In this document: one piece after another, positions 55,510-64,000 of the stretch
How positions within the stretch are numbered: the first letter of the stretch is position 1
How the letters are laid out: each line of letters starts with the position of its first letter
Assembly (NCBI GenBank): GCA_963794155.1
Contig: CAWCCX010000003.1
Span: forward strand, 1 to 64,000
DNA from: Roseiarcus sp963794155
Lineage (GTDB): Bacteria; Pseudomonadota; Alphaproteobacteria; Rhizobiales; Beijerinckiaceae
Reading direction: 5' to 3'
DNA length: 64,000 nt
Program-made: the position numbers and the translations under genes
Notes under the pieces: generated by a model
Database searches by the model: none
Told to the model about the DNA's origin: nothing
The model's input: only the letters and a program-made list of their open reading frames with translations

Positions 55510-56169
55510 TCAGACGGGTTGCTTGACGATGCGGATATAGGGCTTCGGCGTCCGCCATCCGGCCGGGAACAGCGTCTTGGCGTCCTCGTCGCTGACCGAC
55601 CCTGCGATGATGACGTCATCGCCGTGTTTCCAGTTCGCGGGCGTCGCGACCTTGTGCTTGGCGGTGAGCTGCATCGAATCGATCACCCGCAGGAGCTCGT
55701 CGAAGTTGCGCCCAGTGGTCATCGGATAGGTCAGCATGAGCTTGACCTTCTTGTCGGGGCCGATGACGAACACCGAGCGCACGGTCTGGTTGGTCGCCGC
55801 AGTGCGGCCTTCGGATGTGCCCGGCTCCTCGGCCGGCAGCATGTTGTAGAGCTTGGCCACCTTGAGGTCGTGGTCGGCGATGATCGGGTAATTGACCTTC
55901 GCGCCCTGAGTTTCCTCGATATCGGCGAGCCAGCGGCCATGGCTGTCGACCGGGTCGACGCTCAAGCCGATCAGCTTGGCGTTGCGCTTCGTGAACTCGG
56001 GCTCGATCTTCGCCATGTAGCCGAGCTCGGTGGTGCAGACGGGGGTGAAATCCTTGGGATGGGAAAACAGGATCGTCCACTTGTCGCCGATCCACTGGTG
56101 GAAGTCGATCGGTCCATGCGTGGTGTCAGCCGTGAAGTTGGGGGCGGTGTCGTTGATGCGAAGAGACAT
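55510..56169 (-). CDS. 1-Cys peroxiredoxin (Prx6 family)
   Basis: A 219-residue thiol peroxidase. The peroxidatic Cys45 is in HPKDFTPVCTTELGYMAKIE; the Prx6-type C-terminal domain has VATPANWKHGDDVIIAGSVS and GWRTPKPYIRIVKQP. No resolving cysteine is seen, so an external thiol must reduce it. It removes hydrogen peroxide and organic peroxides in the cytoplasm. Monocistronic; GGGAGAAA precedes the ATG at 56169. Confidence 0.92.
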   Translation of the reverse strand: MSLRINDTAPNFTADTTHGPIDFHQWIGDKWTILFSHPKDFTPVCTTELGYMAKIEPEFTKRNAKLIGLSVDPVDSHGRWLADIEETQGAKVNYPIIADHDLKVAKLYNMLPAEEPGTSEGRTAATNQTVRSVFVIGPDKKVKLMLTYPMTTGRNFDELLRVIDSMQLTAKHKVATPANWKHGDDVIIAGSVSDEDAKTLFPAGWRTPKPYIRIVKQPV

Positions 56170-56358
56170 CGATTTCTCCCTTGGGCGCTTAGTCTACTAA
56201 GACGATATAATTTAGCAATCTAGCACAAGGCTCGGGCGGTTCCCAGCCCCGTCGATGGGCGCCGCGCCTGCCGGCGGGACCGTTACGTTGTCCCAAGCAC
56301 AGGCGCAAGCGGGGATGTCGGCGTTGGCCTTCCATCCACCCGCCGCTATGATCCGACC

Positions 56359-57564
56359 ATGACCGAAGCGGAGATTGCAAAGCTTGCGAGCTGGCTCGCC
56401 AAGGCCGGACTCGAAGGCCGGACCGAGACCGCCCTGCTTGAGGGCTTTTGCCGTTTCGCCGCCGCCGCCGGGGTGCAGCTCGCGCGCGTGATCCTGTTCA
56501 TCGACACTCTCCATCCCATTCACGAAGGCCGGGCGTTTCGCTGGGATCGCGAAAAGCCCGAGGCGACCCTGACTGAATACGGACGAACCGCCGAAGGGGA
56601 GGCTTTGGAACGCTGGCGCACAAGCCCGTTCTTCCGCATGCTGACAGTCGGGGATTCGGTGATGCGGCGGCGGATCTCGGCCGAGGGGGACATCGAGTTT
56701 CCGATGTTCGCCGACTATCGCGCGGACTCGATGACCGATTTTGTCGCGATGATCAATCGCTTCGGCGAGGACGGCGCAATCGGCGAGATGGATTGCATCT
56801 ATTCCGCCTGGGTGACCGATCGCGCGGAGGGCTTCACCGACGAGGAGATCGGCGCGCTCAAGCGGCTCGCGCCGTTCCTCGGGCTTGCGATCAAATCCGC
56901 TTCGCTCGCTCGCATCGCCGAGACCCTGGTCGAGACCTATCTCGGACGCGACGCCGGCCGGCGGGTCTTGAGGGGCAGGATCGAGCGCGGGGTGACGGAC
57001 CGGATCAAGACTGTGCTGTGGTTCAGCGACCTGCGAAACTATACGCGCATCTCAGACACCGCGCCGCCGGAGGAGATCATTCCGCTGCTCAACGACTATG
57101 CCGAAGCCGTGGTCTCGTCGATCCACCAGCACGACGGCGACGTCTTGAAGCTGATCGGCGACGGCGTGCTCGCCATTTTCCCGGCCGAGGACCGCGCCCA
57201 AGCCTGCGCGGCAGCGCTCAACGCCGCCGGGGCGGCGCAGGAGGCGGTGGCGGCTCTCAACGCGCGCCGGTTCGAGAAGGGCCTGCCCGCGACCGAAATC
57301 TATCTGGGGCTGCATATCGGCGAGGTGTTCTACGGCAATATCGGCAGCAAGGAGCGGCTCGATTTCACCGTCGTCGGCCCGGCGGTCAACGAAGTAAGCC
57401 GGATCGCGGCAATGTGCCGGTCGGTGGATCAGCCGGTCCTCATCTCGGCTGCGTTCGCTGCCTCGGTCACAGAGGAGCGTCGGACGTTCGCCTCGGTCGG
57501 AAGGTTCGCGCTGCGTGGCGTCGGCAAGCCTCAGGAGCTGTTCACGCTCGATCTTTTGGCCTGA
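56359..57564 (+). CDS. Class III adenylate/guanylate cyclase
   Basis: A 401-residue protein with an N-terminal GAF-like sensory region (about 1-190, FCRFAAAAGVQLARVILFID) and a C-terminal cyclase domain: TVLWFSDLRNYTRISDTAPP, with metal Asp, then GDVLKLIGDGVLAIFPAEDR, with the second metal Asp, and FTVVGPAVNEVSRIAAMCRS, with the transition-state Asn/Arg pair. Key catalytic residues seem present. It makes cAMP or cGMP in response to an unknown cue. It is followed by an ABC exporter. Confidence 0.88.
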   Translation: MTEAEIAKLASWLAKAGLEGRTETALLEGFCRFAAAAGVQLARVILFIDTLHPIHEGRAFRWDREKPEATLTEYGRTAEGEALERWRTSPFFRMLTVGDSVMRRRISAEGDIEFPMFADYRADSMTDFVAMINRFGEDGAIGEMDCIYSAWVTDRAEGFTDEEIGALKRLAPFLGLAIKSASLARIAETLVETYLGRDAGRRVLRGRIERGVTDRIKTVLWFSDLRNYTRISDTAPPEEIIPLLNDYAEAVVSSIHQHDGDVLKLIGDGVLAIFPAEDRAQACAAALNAAGAAQEAVAALNARRFEKGLPATEIYLGLHIGEVFYGNIGSKERLDFTVVGPAVNEVSRIAAMCRSVDQPVLISAAFAASVTEERRTFASVGRFALRGVGKPQELFTLDLLA

Positions 57565-57702
57565 ACTTCTGCCCGTCCGGCCCGGGACCGGCGTTTTTCG
57601 GCGTGCGGACCGCCGGACTGTCTGATACCAGCCCTGAAATGAGTTCCTCCCTCGCCGCCCGCGGTCCTCAGGGTCGAGCGCCTGGCCAAGTCGTTCGGCG
57701 AT

Positions 57703-58401
57703 TTGCAGGCGGTCGATGGCGTCAGCTTTCATGTCGCCCCGGGCGAGATTGTCGGGCTGGTCGGCCCGAACGGCGCCGGCAAGACGACGACGATCAACAT
57801 GATCCTCGGCGTCCTCGAGCCGACCGCCGGGCGAATCGAAATCGAAGGCGTCGACCTCGCCCAAGACCGCAGCCAGGCCCTGTCGAACACCAATTTCGCC
57901 GCCGTCTATGCGCCGCTGCCCGGCAATCTCACAGTCGAGCAGAACCTGCGCGTCTTCGGCATGCTCTATTCCGTCAGTAATCTTTCCGCCCGGATCGAGC
58001 GGCTGCTTGCGGTTTACGACCTCCTCCGCTACCGAGGGACCAAGGCCGGGCTCTTGTCGTCCGGAGAGCAGACCCGCCTCAGCCTCGCCAAGGCGATGCT
58101 CAACCGACCGCGACTGCTCCTGCTCGACGAGCCGACCGCCTCGATCGACCCGTCGAACGCGCGCGACATTCGCGCTGGGATCGCCAAATTCGTCGACAGC
58201 GGGCATTGCGGGGTCTTGTGGACGAGCCACAACATGTACGAGGTCCAGGCAGTCTGCGACCGGGTGCTGTTCCTGTCGCATGGCCGGATCGTGCTCGAAG
58301 GCGATCCGAAAACGCTGCCGGAGGAACATGGGGCGGCGAGTCTCGACGACCTGTTCGTCAACGTCGCGCAAGAGGCGCTCGACGACGGAGGGGCGCGGTG
58401 A
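57703..58401 (+). CDS. ABC-2 exporter ATPase, N-terminus unclear
   Basis: ATP-binding subunit of an ABC-2 type exporter. Walker A is LVGPNGAGKTTTINMI, signature LLSSGEQTRLSLAKAM and Walker B LLLLDEPTASID. The family's first ~15 residues (VLRVERLAKSFGDLQAVDGV) are encoded upstream of the TTG at 57703, yet that frame has no ATG or GTG back to a stop at 57640. An ATG at 57639 lies one base out of frame. Either a small indel disrupts the natural start or translation begins at TTG. Its stop overlaps the permease start. Confidence 0.8.
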   Translation: MQAVDGVSFHVAPGEIVGLVGPNGAGKTTTINMILGVLEPTAGRIEIEGVDLAQDRSQALSNTNFAAVYAPLPGNLTVEQNLRVFGMLYSVSNLSARIERLLAVYDLLRYRGTKAGLLSSGEQTRLSLAKAMLNRPRLLLLDEPTASIDPSNARDIRAGIAKFVDSGHCGVLWTSHNMYEVQAVCDRVLFLSHGRIVLEGDPKTLPEEHGAASLDDLFVNVAQEALDDGGAR

Positions 58402-59201
58402 ACAGGTCGCGCGTCGGCGCCGTCGTGCTCCGGATCCTCTATCTCTATCGCGGCAGTCCGCAGCGCGTCTTTCCCATTTTTGTCTTCGTGGCGGTCGACA
58501 TCGTTCTTTGGGGCTTCCTCACCCGCTACCTGAACTCAGTCTCGCGCGCTGACTTCAACTTCGTGCCGGCGCTGCTCGGGGCAGTCCTGCTGTGGGATTT
58601 CTTGACCCGGGTGATGCAGCAGCTGTCGATGGCGCTGTTCGAGGACGTCTGGACGCGAAACTTCCTCAATTTCTTCGCCACGCCGCTTCGCGTCTCGGAA
58701 TATCTGGCGGGACTGCTCATCGTCGCGGTGACCACCAGTCTTTTGAGCCTCATCGCGATGCTGGTGTTTGCGCAAGCCGCATTCGGCCTCTCGTTTTTGG
58801 TTTATGGAGTTGCGCTGGCCCCGTTCCTGATGGTGTTGTTCCTTACCGGGATCGCGCTTGGGGTCACCGCTTCGGCGCTCGTCCTCAGACTTGGACCTGC
58901 GTCCGAGTGGCTGATCTGGCCGATCCCGATGCTCATCTCGCCATTCGCCGGCGTGTTCTATCCGGTCGCCGTCTTGCCGGGATGGATGCAGGCGATCGCG
59001 GCGATCCTGCCGCCGTCCTATGTGTTTGAAGGCATGCGTTCGGTCGTGGCCGGAAATCCTGCTCCTTGGGATCGGCTCGCGCTCGGCGGAGGTCTGGCTC
59101 TCACCTATCTTGTCCTTGCTTGCATGTTCTTCTTCGCAGTGTACCAGACCGTGATTCGCACCGGCCTCATCGCCCGCTACAGCGCCGAGACGGTGAGCTG
59201 A
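58398..59201 (+). CDS. ABC-2 type exporter permease
   Basis: The GTG start overlaps the ATPase stop (GTGA). A 267-residue protein with six hydrophobic helices and the ABC-2 pattern FFATPLRVSEYLAGLLIVAV, then LISPFAGVFYPVAVLPGWMQ and ILPPSYVFEGMRSVVAG, typical of drug or polysaccharide exporters. Together with the preceding ATPase it forms a full exporter. Confidence 0.88.
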   Translation: MNRSRVGAVVLRILYLYRGSPQRVFPIFVFVAVDIVLWGFLTRYLNSVSRADFNFVPALLGAVLLWDFLTRVMQQLSMALFEDVWTRNFLNFFATPLRVSEYLAGLLIVAVTTSLLSLIAMLVFAQAAFGLSFLVYGVALAPFLMVLFLTGIALGVTASALVLRLGPASEWLIWPIPMLISPFAGVFYPVAVLPGWMQAIAAILPPSYVFEGMRSVVAGNPAPWDRLALGGGLALTYLVLACMFFFAVYQTVIRTGLIARYSAETVS

Positions 59202-59207
59202 GCTTCG

Positions 59208-59897
59208 CTAGATCGCCTTGCCGACCAGCGCCCCGATGCCCGCCGTCACCGCCATCGCCAGCGCGCCCCAGAAGCCCACCCTCAGCGCTGGCCTGGCCAT
59301 CGGCGCGCCGCCCGTCCGGGCGCCGAGCGCGCCAAGCGCGACCAGGAAGACTAGCGCGGCGGCAGGGACGGCTGCGACAACGGCGTCCGGCGGGGCGAGG
59401 AACGCCGCGAGCGTCGGCAGGGCGGCGCCGACCGAAAATGCGATTGCGGAAGCGCCGGCGGCCTGGATCGGGTTCGGCTTTGCGGCTTCGGTGAGGCCGA
59501 GCTCATCGCGCGCGTGGGCGGCGAGCGCGTCCTTGGCCATGAGCTGATCGGCCACTTCCCGCGCGAGTTTGGGCTTCACTCCGCGATCTTCGTAGATGTG
59601 GGCGAGTTCGCGCTTTTCCTCGGAGGGCTGCTCGCTCAGCGCCCGTCGCTCGCGCGCGAGGTCTGCCGCCTCGGAGTCCGCCTGCGAGCTGACGGAGACA
59701 TATTCGCCCGCCGCCATGGACATCGCGCCCGCCGCCCAGCCGGCGATCGCGGCGGTCAGGATCTCGCCTCGCGAGCCTGCGGCCGCTGCGACGCCGACGA
59801 TGAGGCTCGCGGTCGATATGATCCCGTCGTTCGCGCCGAGCACCGCCGCCCTCAGCCAGCCGGCGCGATTGACATAATGAGATTCCGCTCCCGGCAT
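59208..59897 (-). CDS. VIT1/CCC1-family membrane transporter
   Basis: A 229-residue membrane protein with five hydrophobic helices. The first conserved helix is WLRAAVLGANDGIISTASLI, then AAGAMSMAAGEYVSVSSQAD followed by the cytoplasmic metal-binding helices (LARERRALSEQPSEEKRELA). The family exports Fe(II)/Mn(II) from the cytoplasm. The start is the ATG at 59897; the frame runs on upstream but without family similarity. Convergent with the ABC exporter. Confidence 0.88.
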   Translation of the reverse strand: MPGAESHYVNRAGWLRAAVLGANDGIISTASLIVGVAAAAGSRGEILTAAIAGWAAGAMSMAAGEYVSVSSQADSEAADLARERRALSEQPSEEKRELAHIYEDRGVKPKLAREVADQLMAKDALAAHARDELGLTEAAKPNPIQAAGASAIAFSVGAALPTLAAFLAPPDAVVAAVPAAALVFLVALGALGARTGGAPMARPALRVGFWGALAMAVTAGIGALVGKAI

Positions 59898-60098
59898 CGC
59901 GCCACCGACAATTTCCAGCCCGTGATGACTTATCACGGCGCGGTGACGATGGACCAACGGTCGAGCCCGAAGCGGCGCTCGAGGCAGGCGATATGGTTCG
60001 GAACGCTCAAGCTTGTTAGAGTTGGGCCTATAAGGCGAAAACGCATCGCTCGAGAAAACTATCCGATTGAATTCGATGTCTTTTAGGGGAGGGTGGAA

Positions 60099-63000
60099 AT
60101 GCCCATTCGCAGCGCGCCTGGAACCAGAATTCCGTATTACCTGATCGTGTTCGACAAGGAGGGGAACGAGCGTCCGGAGCCGGACGGGGCTCTCCTGACG
60201 ACCGCCGTTTTGGCCCGTCTGGCGGGACACGAGGCGCCCGTCACCGACATCTTCCTGATGAGCCATGGCTGGCAGGGTGACATTCCCGGCGCGATTGGCC
60301 AGTACGACGCCTGGATCGGGGCCATGGCGGCGGCGAAAGCCGACCTCGACGCCGCGCGAAGCACGTCCGGATTTGAACCGTTGATCGTGGGACTGCACTG
60401 GCCGAGTCTTCCGTGGGGCGACGAAACGATTCCCGCCGGCCCAGGCCTCCTCTCGGCGGATGACGAAAGGGCTCAATCGATCGAGCCTGAGGTCGAGGCC
60501 TATGCGTCGCGCATCGCCGATACGCCGGTTGCCCGAGCCGCCATCCGCGCGATTCTCGACGCGGCGCAGAAAGAGCCTGCGTCTGCCCCGCTCTCCCAGA
60601 ATGTCCGGGCCGCTTACGCGACCTTGTTCGCCGAATCTGGGCTCGAGGTTCAGGGCCCAGCCGGCGTCCCGGGCGCGGACCAGGAAGCGTTCGATCCGGA
60701 GGCCATCATCAAGGAGGCCGGCGCGGAACGGCCGCTTTCCGCGGCCCCGGGCGTGCTCGGCTTCGGCGACGGCCTGAAGGACATCGTGCTGACTCCGCTT
60801 CGCCAGCTTTCTTTCTGGAAGATGAAGGACCGGGCGCGGCGGTTCGGCGAGGGCGCGGGACACGAGCTCTTGCGCCGCCTCATGCGGGCGGCGCCCAAGG
60901 CAAGATTTCACCTGATGGGACACAGCTTCGGCTGCATCGTCGTCACGGCGTCGATTGCCGGAGCAAAAGAGTCCGAGCCCCTGTCAAGGCCGGTGGACAC
61001 CCTGTTCCTCGTTCAGGGCGCGCTGTCGATCTGGGCCTATACGGACAACATTCCCTACGTTCCGGGGACGGCCGGCTATTTCGAACGCATCATGACGAAC
61101 CGCCTCGTGAGCGGGCCGATCGTCACGACCCGCTCCCGGTTCGACCGGGCCGTGGGCTTCTTCTATCCGCTCGGCGCCGGATCGGCGGGACAGATCGTGC
61201 TGGCGGCCGAGGAATATCCGCCCTTCGGCGGCCTCGGCGCGTTTGGCATCCAGGGCGTGAAGGACGCCGAGGACCGCGCGATGCTGCCGCTGACCTCCGC
61301 CTATGATTTCGAGCCTGGACGGATCTACAATCTCGAAGCAAGCGACGTCATCAGGAACGGCAGCGGACCTTCGGGAGCCCACAGCGACATCGCCCATCCC
61401 GAAGTCGCCCATGCCTACTGGGAAGCGGTTCGCGCCGGACAGCGGCCGAGCCTGGAGCGGAATCGCGTCTTGGGCGGCCTCCTGGGAGTCGAGCGTGCCC
61501 AGAACCTCAGCGGCGGCGGGGCGCAACCGGTTCCGGGGATACGAAGCACGCTCAGGGTCACAGGAACGATCGGCTCTGCAAAGAAAGGAGGAGCGAAAAA
61601 AGCACCCGCAAAAACCTCTGGGAAGAAGACGGCAAAGAAGGCGGCGGCTGAAAAAACCGCTGCTGGAAAGCCGGCGAAAAAGCAGGCCGCTCCAAAGAAG
61701 AGCTTGCGCAAAGCCGCGACGCAGAAGAACGCGAGAAAGAGCGCAGCAAACAAGACGACGGCCAAGAAGGCGCGCGCAAGTAAGCCACCGGCAAAAAAGT
61801 CGGCGGCGAAGAAATCCGCGGCAAAGCCGAAGCCTGGAGGAGCGCGCCGCGGGCAAGGGGCGGTTTCCCGCCCCGAGTTGCAGTCCGCCCATATAGTAGG
61901 GGCGCTTGAGGGCGACCTGCCCAAGCGTGAGGACTTCGGGGCGATCCTCAGGCGCGGGATCACCAAGAACGACCCCAATCTCATGTACTGGTCGGTGCGC
62001 GACGCGCGGTCTCCTTCTGAGCCCGCTCACCAGCGATGGATCAACGCCGAGGTCGAAGGCCGCCGGCGCGGCGAGGCGCTCGAGAAGGGCGTCAAATATG
62101 TCCTTTCCTTCGATGTCGACATTGGGCGGCGCGAAGACGCCGTCGGCGCGGCGCTGCTCGACGACAGCCAGATCTTCGTTCCCGACGTCGAGGAGGCGAC
62201 GCTGACGGTTCAGCTGGACAGCGACGATTTCGTCATCGACAAGCGCGCGGATTCACTCGTCGTTCCCCGCGAAGGCGTCTCGAGCGGAAAGGCGTCCTTC
62301 AGAATTACGCCGCGTCACGATGGGATCTCGAAGATCAAAGCGACGATCCATCTCCAAGGCAATTTTATTCAGCAGATGGAGTTGAGCTTCGACGTCGGCG
62401 CGAAGGGCGCGACCGAAGTCGCCGTGTCGGCGCTCGGCCGCCCCGCGTCGGCCGTCGCGGTCGTGCAGCCGCGGGACATCGGATTGTCGATTTCGCCGGG
62501 GGTCGGAGGCTACGACCTGATCGTTTGGGGCGCGGTCATGGCCCGCGCGCGCCTGCCGATCCAGCCGGCGGATCTGGCCAAGGCGGTCGACGTCGCGCGT
62601 GACGAGCTGATGAAAATCGTCATGCATCGCAACGCCGACAACACCTACGTCTTCCAAGCGGGAATCGACATTCCGGCCGCAGACCAAGACGCGGCGCTGG
62701 AAATCATGGCGCGCGCCGGGGCGACGCTGTTCCGCAAACTCTTTTGGGGTCCCTCGATGGCAGCGGACGCCAATCGGGTCGGCGACTTCCTGCGCAAGAT
62801 GGCTGCCGATACGCCAAAGCTCAAACTGCAAATCTTGGCGGACAGCGCGCCCATCCCGTGGGGAATGCTTTATTTCGGCGACGCGAGCGCTGGCGCGAAA
62901 CTCGACTGGAGCAACTTTCTCGGCATGCGACATGTGATCGAGATGATCCCGCTGCAGAACACGCTGGCGGTGGCGTCGGCGGACATCCCGAGCGATCAGC

Positions 63001-63641
63001 CGAGACTCGCGGTCAGCCTCAACGTGAACCGCGGCATCGACCAGCAATTGGGCGTGAACCTGGTCGCGCAGCAGGAGGCTTATTGGGCCGACGCGAACAA
63101 GCAGGGCAAGGTGCGCGTCGTCCCCCGCGCGACCAAAGCCGAGCTCGTGAAGGCGCTCGCCTCCGAAATCGCCGACGACCAGATCCTCTATTTCTATTGC
63201 CACGCGAAGTCGGCCGACCTCGCCGCCACGGGTGGACCGGACTCGGCGTGCATTGTCCTCAGCGACGGCAGCGTGACTCTCGGCGACCTCAACCTGGATG
63301 CGCCGACCACGAAACAGCTTCGCAACGCCCCGCTAGTATTCATCAACGCCTGCGAATCGGCCGAGATGTCTCCCGCCTTCTATGACGGGTTCGTGCCCTA
63401 TTTCATGGCGAAAGGCGCGCGCGGCGTCGTCGGGACGGAGTGCAAAACGCCGGCGTTGTTCGCGGCCGAGTGGGCGAAGCGCTTTTTTCCGCGATTTCTC
63501 AAGGGCGAGGCGCTCGGCGAGGCCTTTCTCGCGCTTCGGAAGGAACTTCTCGAGCAGCACGGAAATCCGCTCGGCCTCCTCTACGCCGTGCATAGCGACG
63601 GCGATACCCGCATCAAGCCGCCGTTGGCTTTGGCGGGCTGA
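60099..63641 (+). CDS. Large alpha/beta-hydrolase, Lys-rich linker and CHAT protease fusion
   Basis: A 1180-residue predicted cytoplasmic protein. The N-terminal half has an alpha/beta-hydrolase fold with LMSHGWQGD near residue 52 and nucleophile elbow MGHSFGC (Ser276). Residues about 493-580 are a Lys/Ala-rich, histone-H1-like disordered linker. The C-terminal part (from about 800) is a CHAT caspase-like protease: ILYFYCHAKSADL with His1035, and LVFINACESAEMS with Cys1085, then GARGVVGTECKTPALFAAEW. The ATG at 60099 is chosen with GGGGAGGG upstream. CHAT proteins often act in bacterial cell-death or defence systems. The hydrolase/CHAT pairing with a Lys-rich bridge is unusual, and the gene appears alone. 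Confidence 0.85.
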   Translation: MPIRSAPGTRIPYYLIVFDKEGNERPEPDGALLTTAVLARLAGHEAPVTDIFLMSHGWQGDIPGAIGQYDAWIGAMAAAKADLDAARSTSGFEPLIVGLHWPSLPWGDETIPAGPGLLSADDERAQSIEPEVEAYASRIADTPVARAAIRAILDAAQKEPASAPLSQNVRAAYATLFAESGLEVQGPAGVPGADQEAFDPEAIIKEAGAERPLSAAPGVLGFGDGLKDIVLTPLRQLSFWKMKDRARRFGEGAGHELLRRLMRAAPKARFHLMGHSFGCIVVTASIAGAKESEPLSRPVDTLFLVQGALSIWAYTDNIPYVPGTAGYFERIMTNRLVSGPIVTTRSRFDRAVGFFYPLGAGSAGQIVLAAEEYPPFGGLGAFGIQGVKDAEDRAMLPLTSAYDFEPGRIYNLEASDVIRNGSGPSGAHSDIAHPEVAHAYWEAVRAGQRPSLERNRVLGGLLGVERAQNLSGGGAQPVPGIRSTLRVTGTIGSAKKGGAKKAPAKTSGKKTAKKAAAEKTAAGKPAKKQAAPKKSLRKAATQKNARKSAANKTTAKKARASKPPAKKSAAKKSAAKPKPGGARRGQGAVSRPELQSAHIVGALEGDLPKREDFGAILRRGITKNDPNLMYWSVRDARSPSEPAHQRWINAEVEGRRRGEALEKGVKYVLSFDVDIGRREDAVGAALLDDSQIFVPDVEEATLTVQLDSDDFVIDKRADSLVVPREGVSSGKASFRITPRHDGISKIKATIHLQGNFIQQMELSFDVGAKGATEVAVSALGRPASAVAVVQPRDIGLSISPGVGGYDLIVWGAVMARARLPIQPADLAKAVDVARDELMKIVMHRNADNTYVFQAGIDIPAADQDAALEIMARAGATLFRKLFWGPSMAADANRVGDFLRKMAADTPKLKLQILADSAPIPWGMLYFGDASAGAKLDWSNFLGMRHVIEMIPLQNTLAVASADIPSDQPRLAVSLNVNRGIDQQLGVNLVAQQEAYWADANKQGKVRVVPRATKAELVKALASEIADDQILYFYCHAKSADLAATGGPDSACIVLSDGSVTLGDLNLDAPTTKQLRNAPLVFINACESAEMSPAFYDGFVPYFMAKGARGVVGTECKTPALFAAEWAKRFFPRFLKGEALGEAFLALRKELLEQHGNPLGLLYAVHSDGDTRIKPPLALAG

Positions 63642-63724
63642 GCGGCTTCGCCGCGGACTGCTGCGCTCAAGCCGCTAACGGCGCGCTTGCGCCCCCCCGC
63701 GCCCTTGCGAACAAAGCGCGAAAC

Positions 63725-64000
63725 ATGGTTGGTCGACCCATGTCGCTCGCCCTGATTCGCTCGAGCCCGGCGGTTGAGCTCAATGCCGAGCAACTGCTCG
63801 CCGTCGAGCACGGGATCGGCGATCCGCGCGGGCCTTCGCCGCTGCTCGTCGTCGCAGGCGCCGGCTCGGGCAAGACGGCGATGTTGGCGCATCGGGTGGC
63901 GGCGCTGATCCTCGCCGGCGCAGACCCCAAGCGCATCATGCTCGCCACCTTCTCGCGCCGCGCGGCGGCGGAGCTTGGCCGCCGCGTCGAACGGCTGCTC
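63725..64000 (+). CDS. UvrD/Rep-type DNA helicase, 3' truncated by window edge
   Basis: The first ~90 residues of a superfamily 1A helicase: the Q motif LNAEQLLAVEH, Walker A LLVVAGAGSGKTAMLAHRV and motif Ia IMLATFSRRAAAEL. The start is the ATG at 63725 or 63740, both in frame. It is a 3'-5' helicase of repair or restart. The remainder lies outside the window. Confidence 0.85.
   Translation, partial: MVGRPMSLALIRSSPAVELNAEQLLAVEHGIGDPRGPSPLLVVAGAGSGKTAMLAHRVAALILAGADPKRIMLATFSRRAAAELGRRVERLL

Noticed and set aside
1..64000. tRNA genes as integration targets
   Set aside because: No cloverleaf-like sequence was recognised beside the element ends; a tRNA search program would be needed to exclude one fully.

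Overview
The window looks like a GC-rich alphaproteobacterial chromosome segment, most likely Rhizobiales (Beijerinckiaceae/Methylocystaceae-like). This is inferred from codon use, a Rhizobiales-style porin, a VPELSTW-type C-terminal sorting tail, a SqrR/BigR-type regulator and rhizobial-style intergenic palindromes. No rRNA, tRNA or CRISPR array was recognised.

The left half (about 1-32 kb) is an accessory region full of mobile and broken genes. Its centre is a casposon-like element at 13.6-23.1 kb. This has a Cas1 homologue overlapping a MerR-like HTH gene (HTH-A), divergent from a second HTH gene (HTH-B), a small HNH-like gene and a 1084-residue family B DNA polymerase with complete exonuclease and polymerase motifs. 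Short inverted repeats lie just outside the cas1 and polB stop codons. An intact IS21-family element (2590 bp, 8-bp target duplication CCTTGATC) splits cas1; removing it and one duplication restores the cas1 frame exactly. A second, heavily frameshifted copy of the same polB-HNH-HTH-B/HTH-A module lies in the opposite orientation at 0.85-5.9 kb. Two further cas1 3' remnants lie at 30.9-31.2 kb and 39.3-39.4 kb, the latter again next to the terminal-repeat motif. The architecture matches casposons (Cas1-integrase, self-synthesizing transposons), which are rare in bacteria.

The rest of the left half holds a DUF4435 fragment, an outer-membrane transporter-like protein, a frameshifted porin, a Dyp-peroxidase cluster (10.4-13.5 kb), a cyclase/TPR protein (23.5-25.3 kb), a sulfatase, and a 4.1-kb segment bounded by inverted repeats with a broken PEP-CTERM-like secreted protein and a lipoprotein/HNH fragment.

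The right half (32.3-64 kb) is almost free of frameshifts. It contains a sulfide-response cluster (SqrR/BigR-like repressor, DUF2892, sulfide:quinone oxidoreductase, divergent RND pump, AhpD-like protein, rhodanese), a LacI-regulated sugar ABC transporter with a cyclase-family hydrolase, two ThDP enzymes, a methyltransferase, an AT-richer membrane glycosyltransferase-like gene, a persulfide dioxygenase-rhodanese fusion, a peroxiredoxin, a class III nucleotide cyclase, an ABC-2 exporter, a VIT1-type transporter, a large hydrolase/Lys-rich/CHAT fusion and the start of a UvrD-like helicase.
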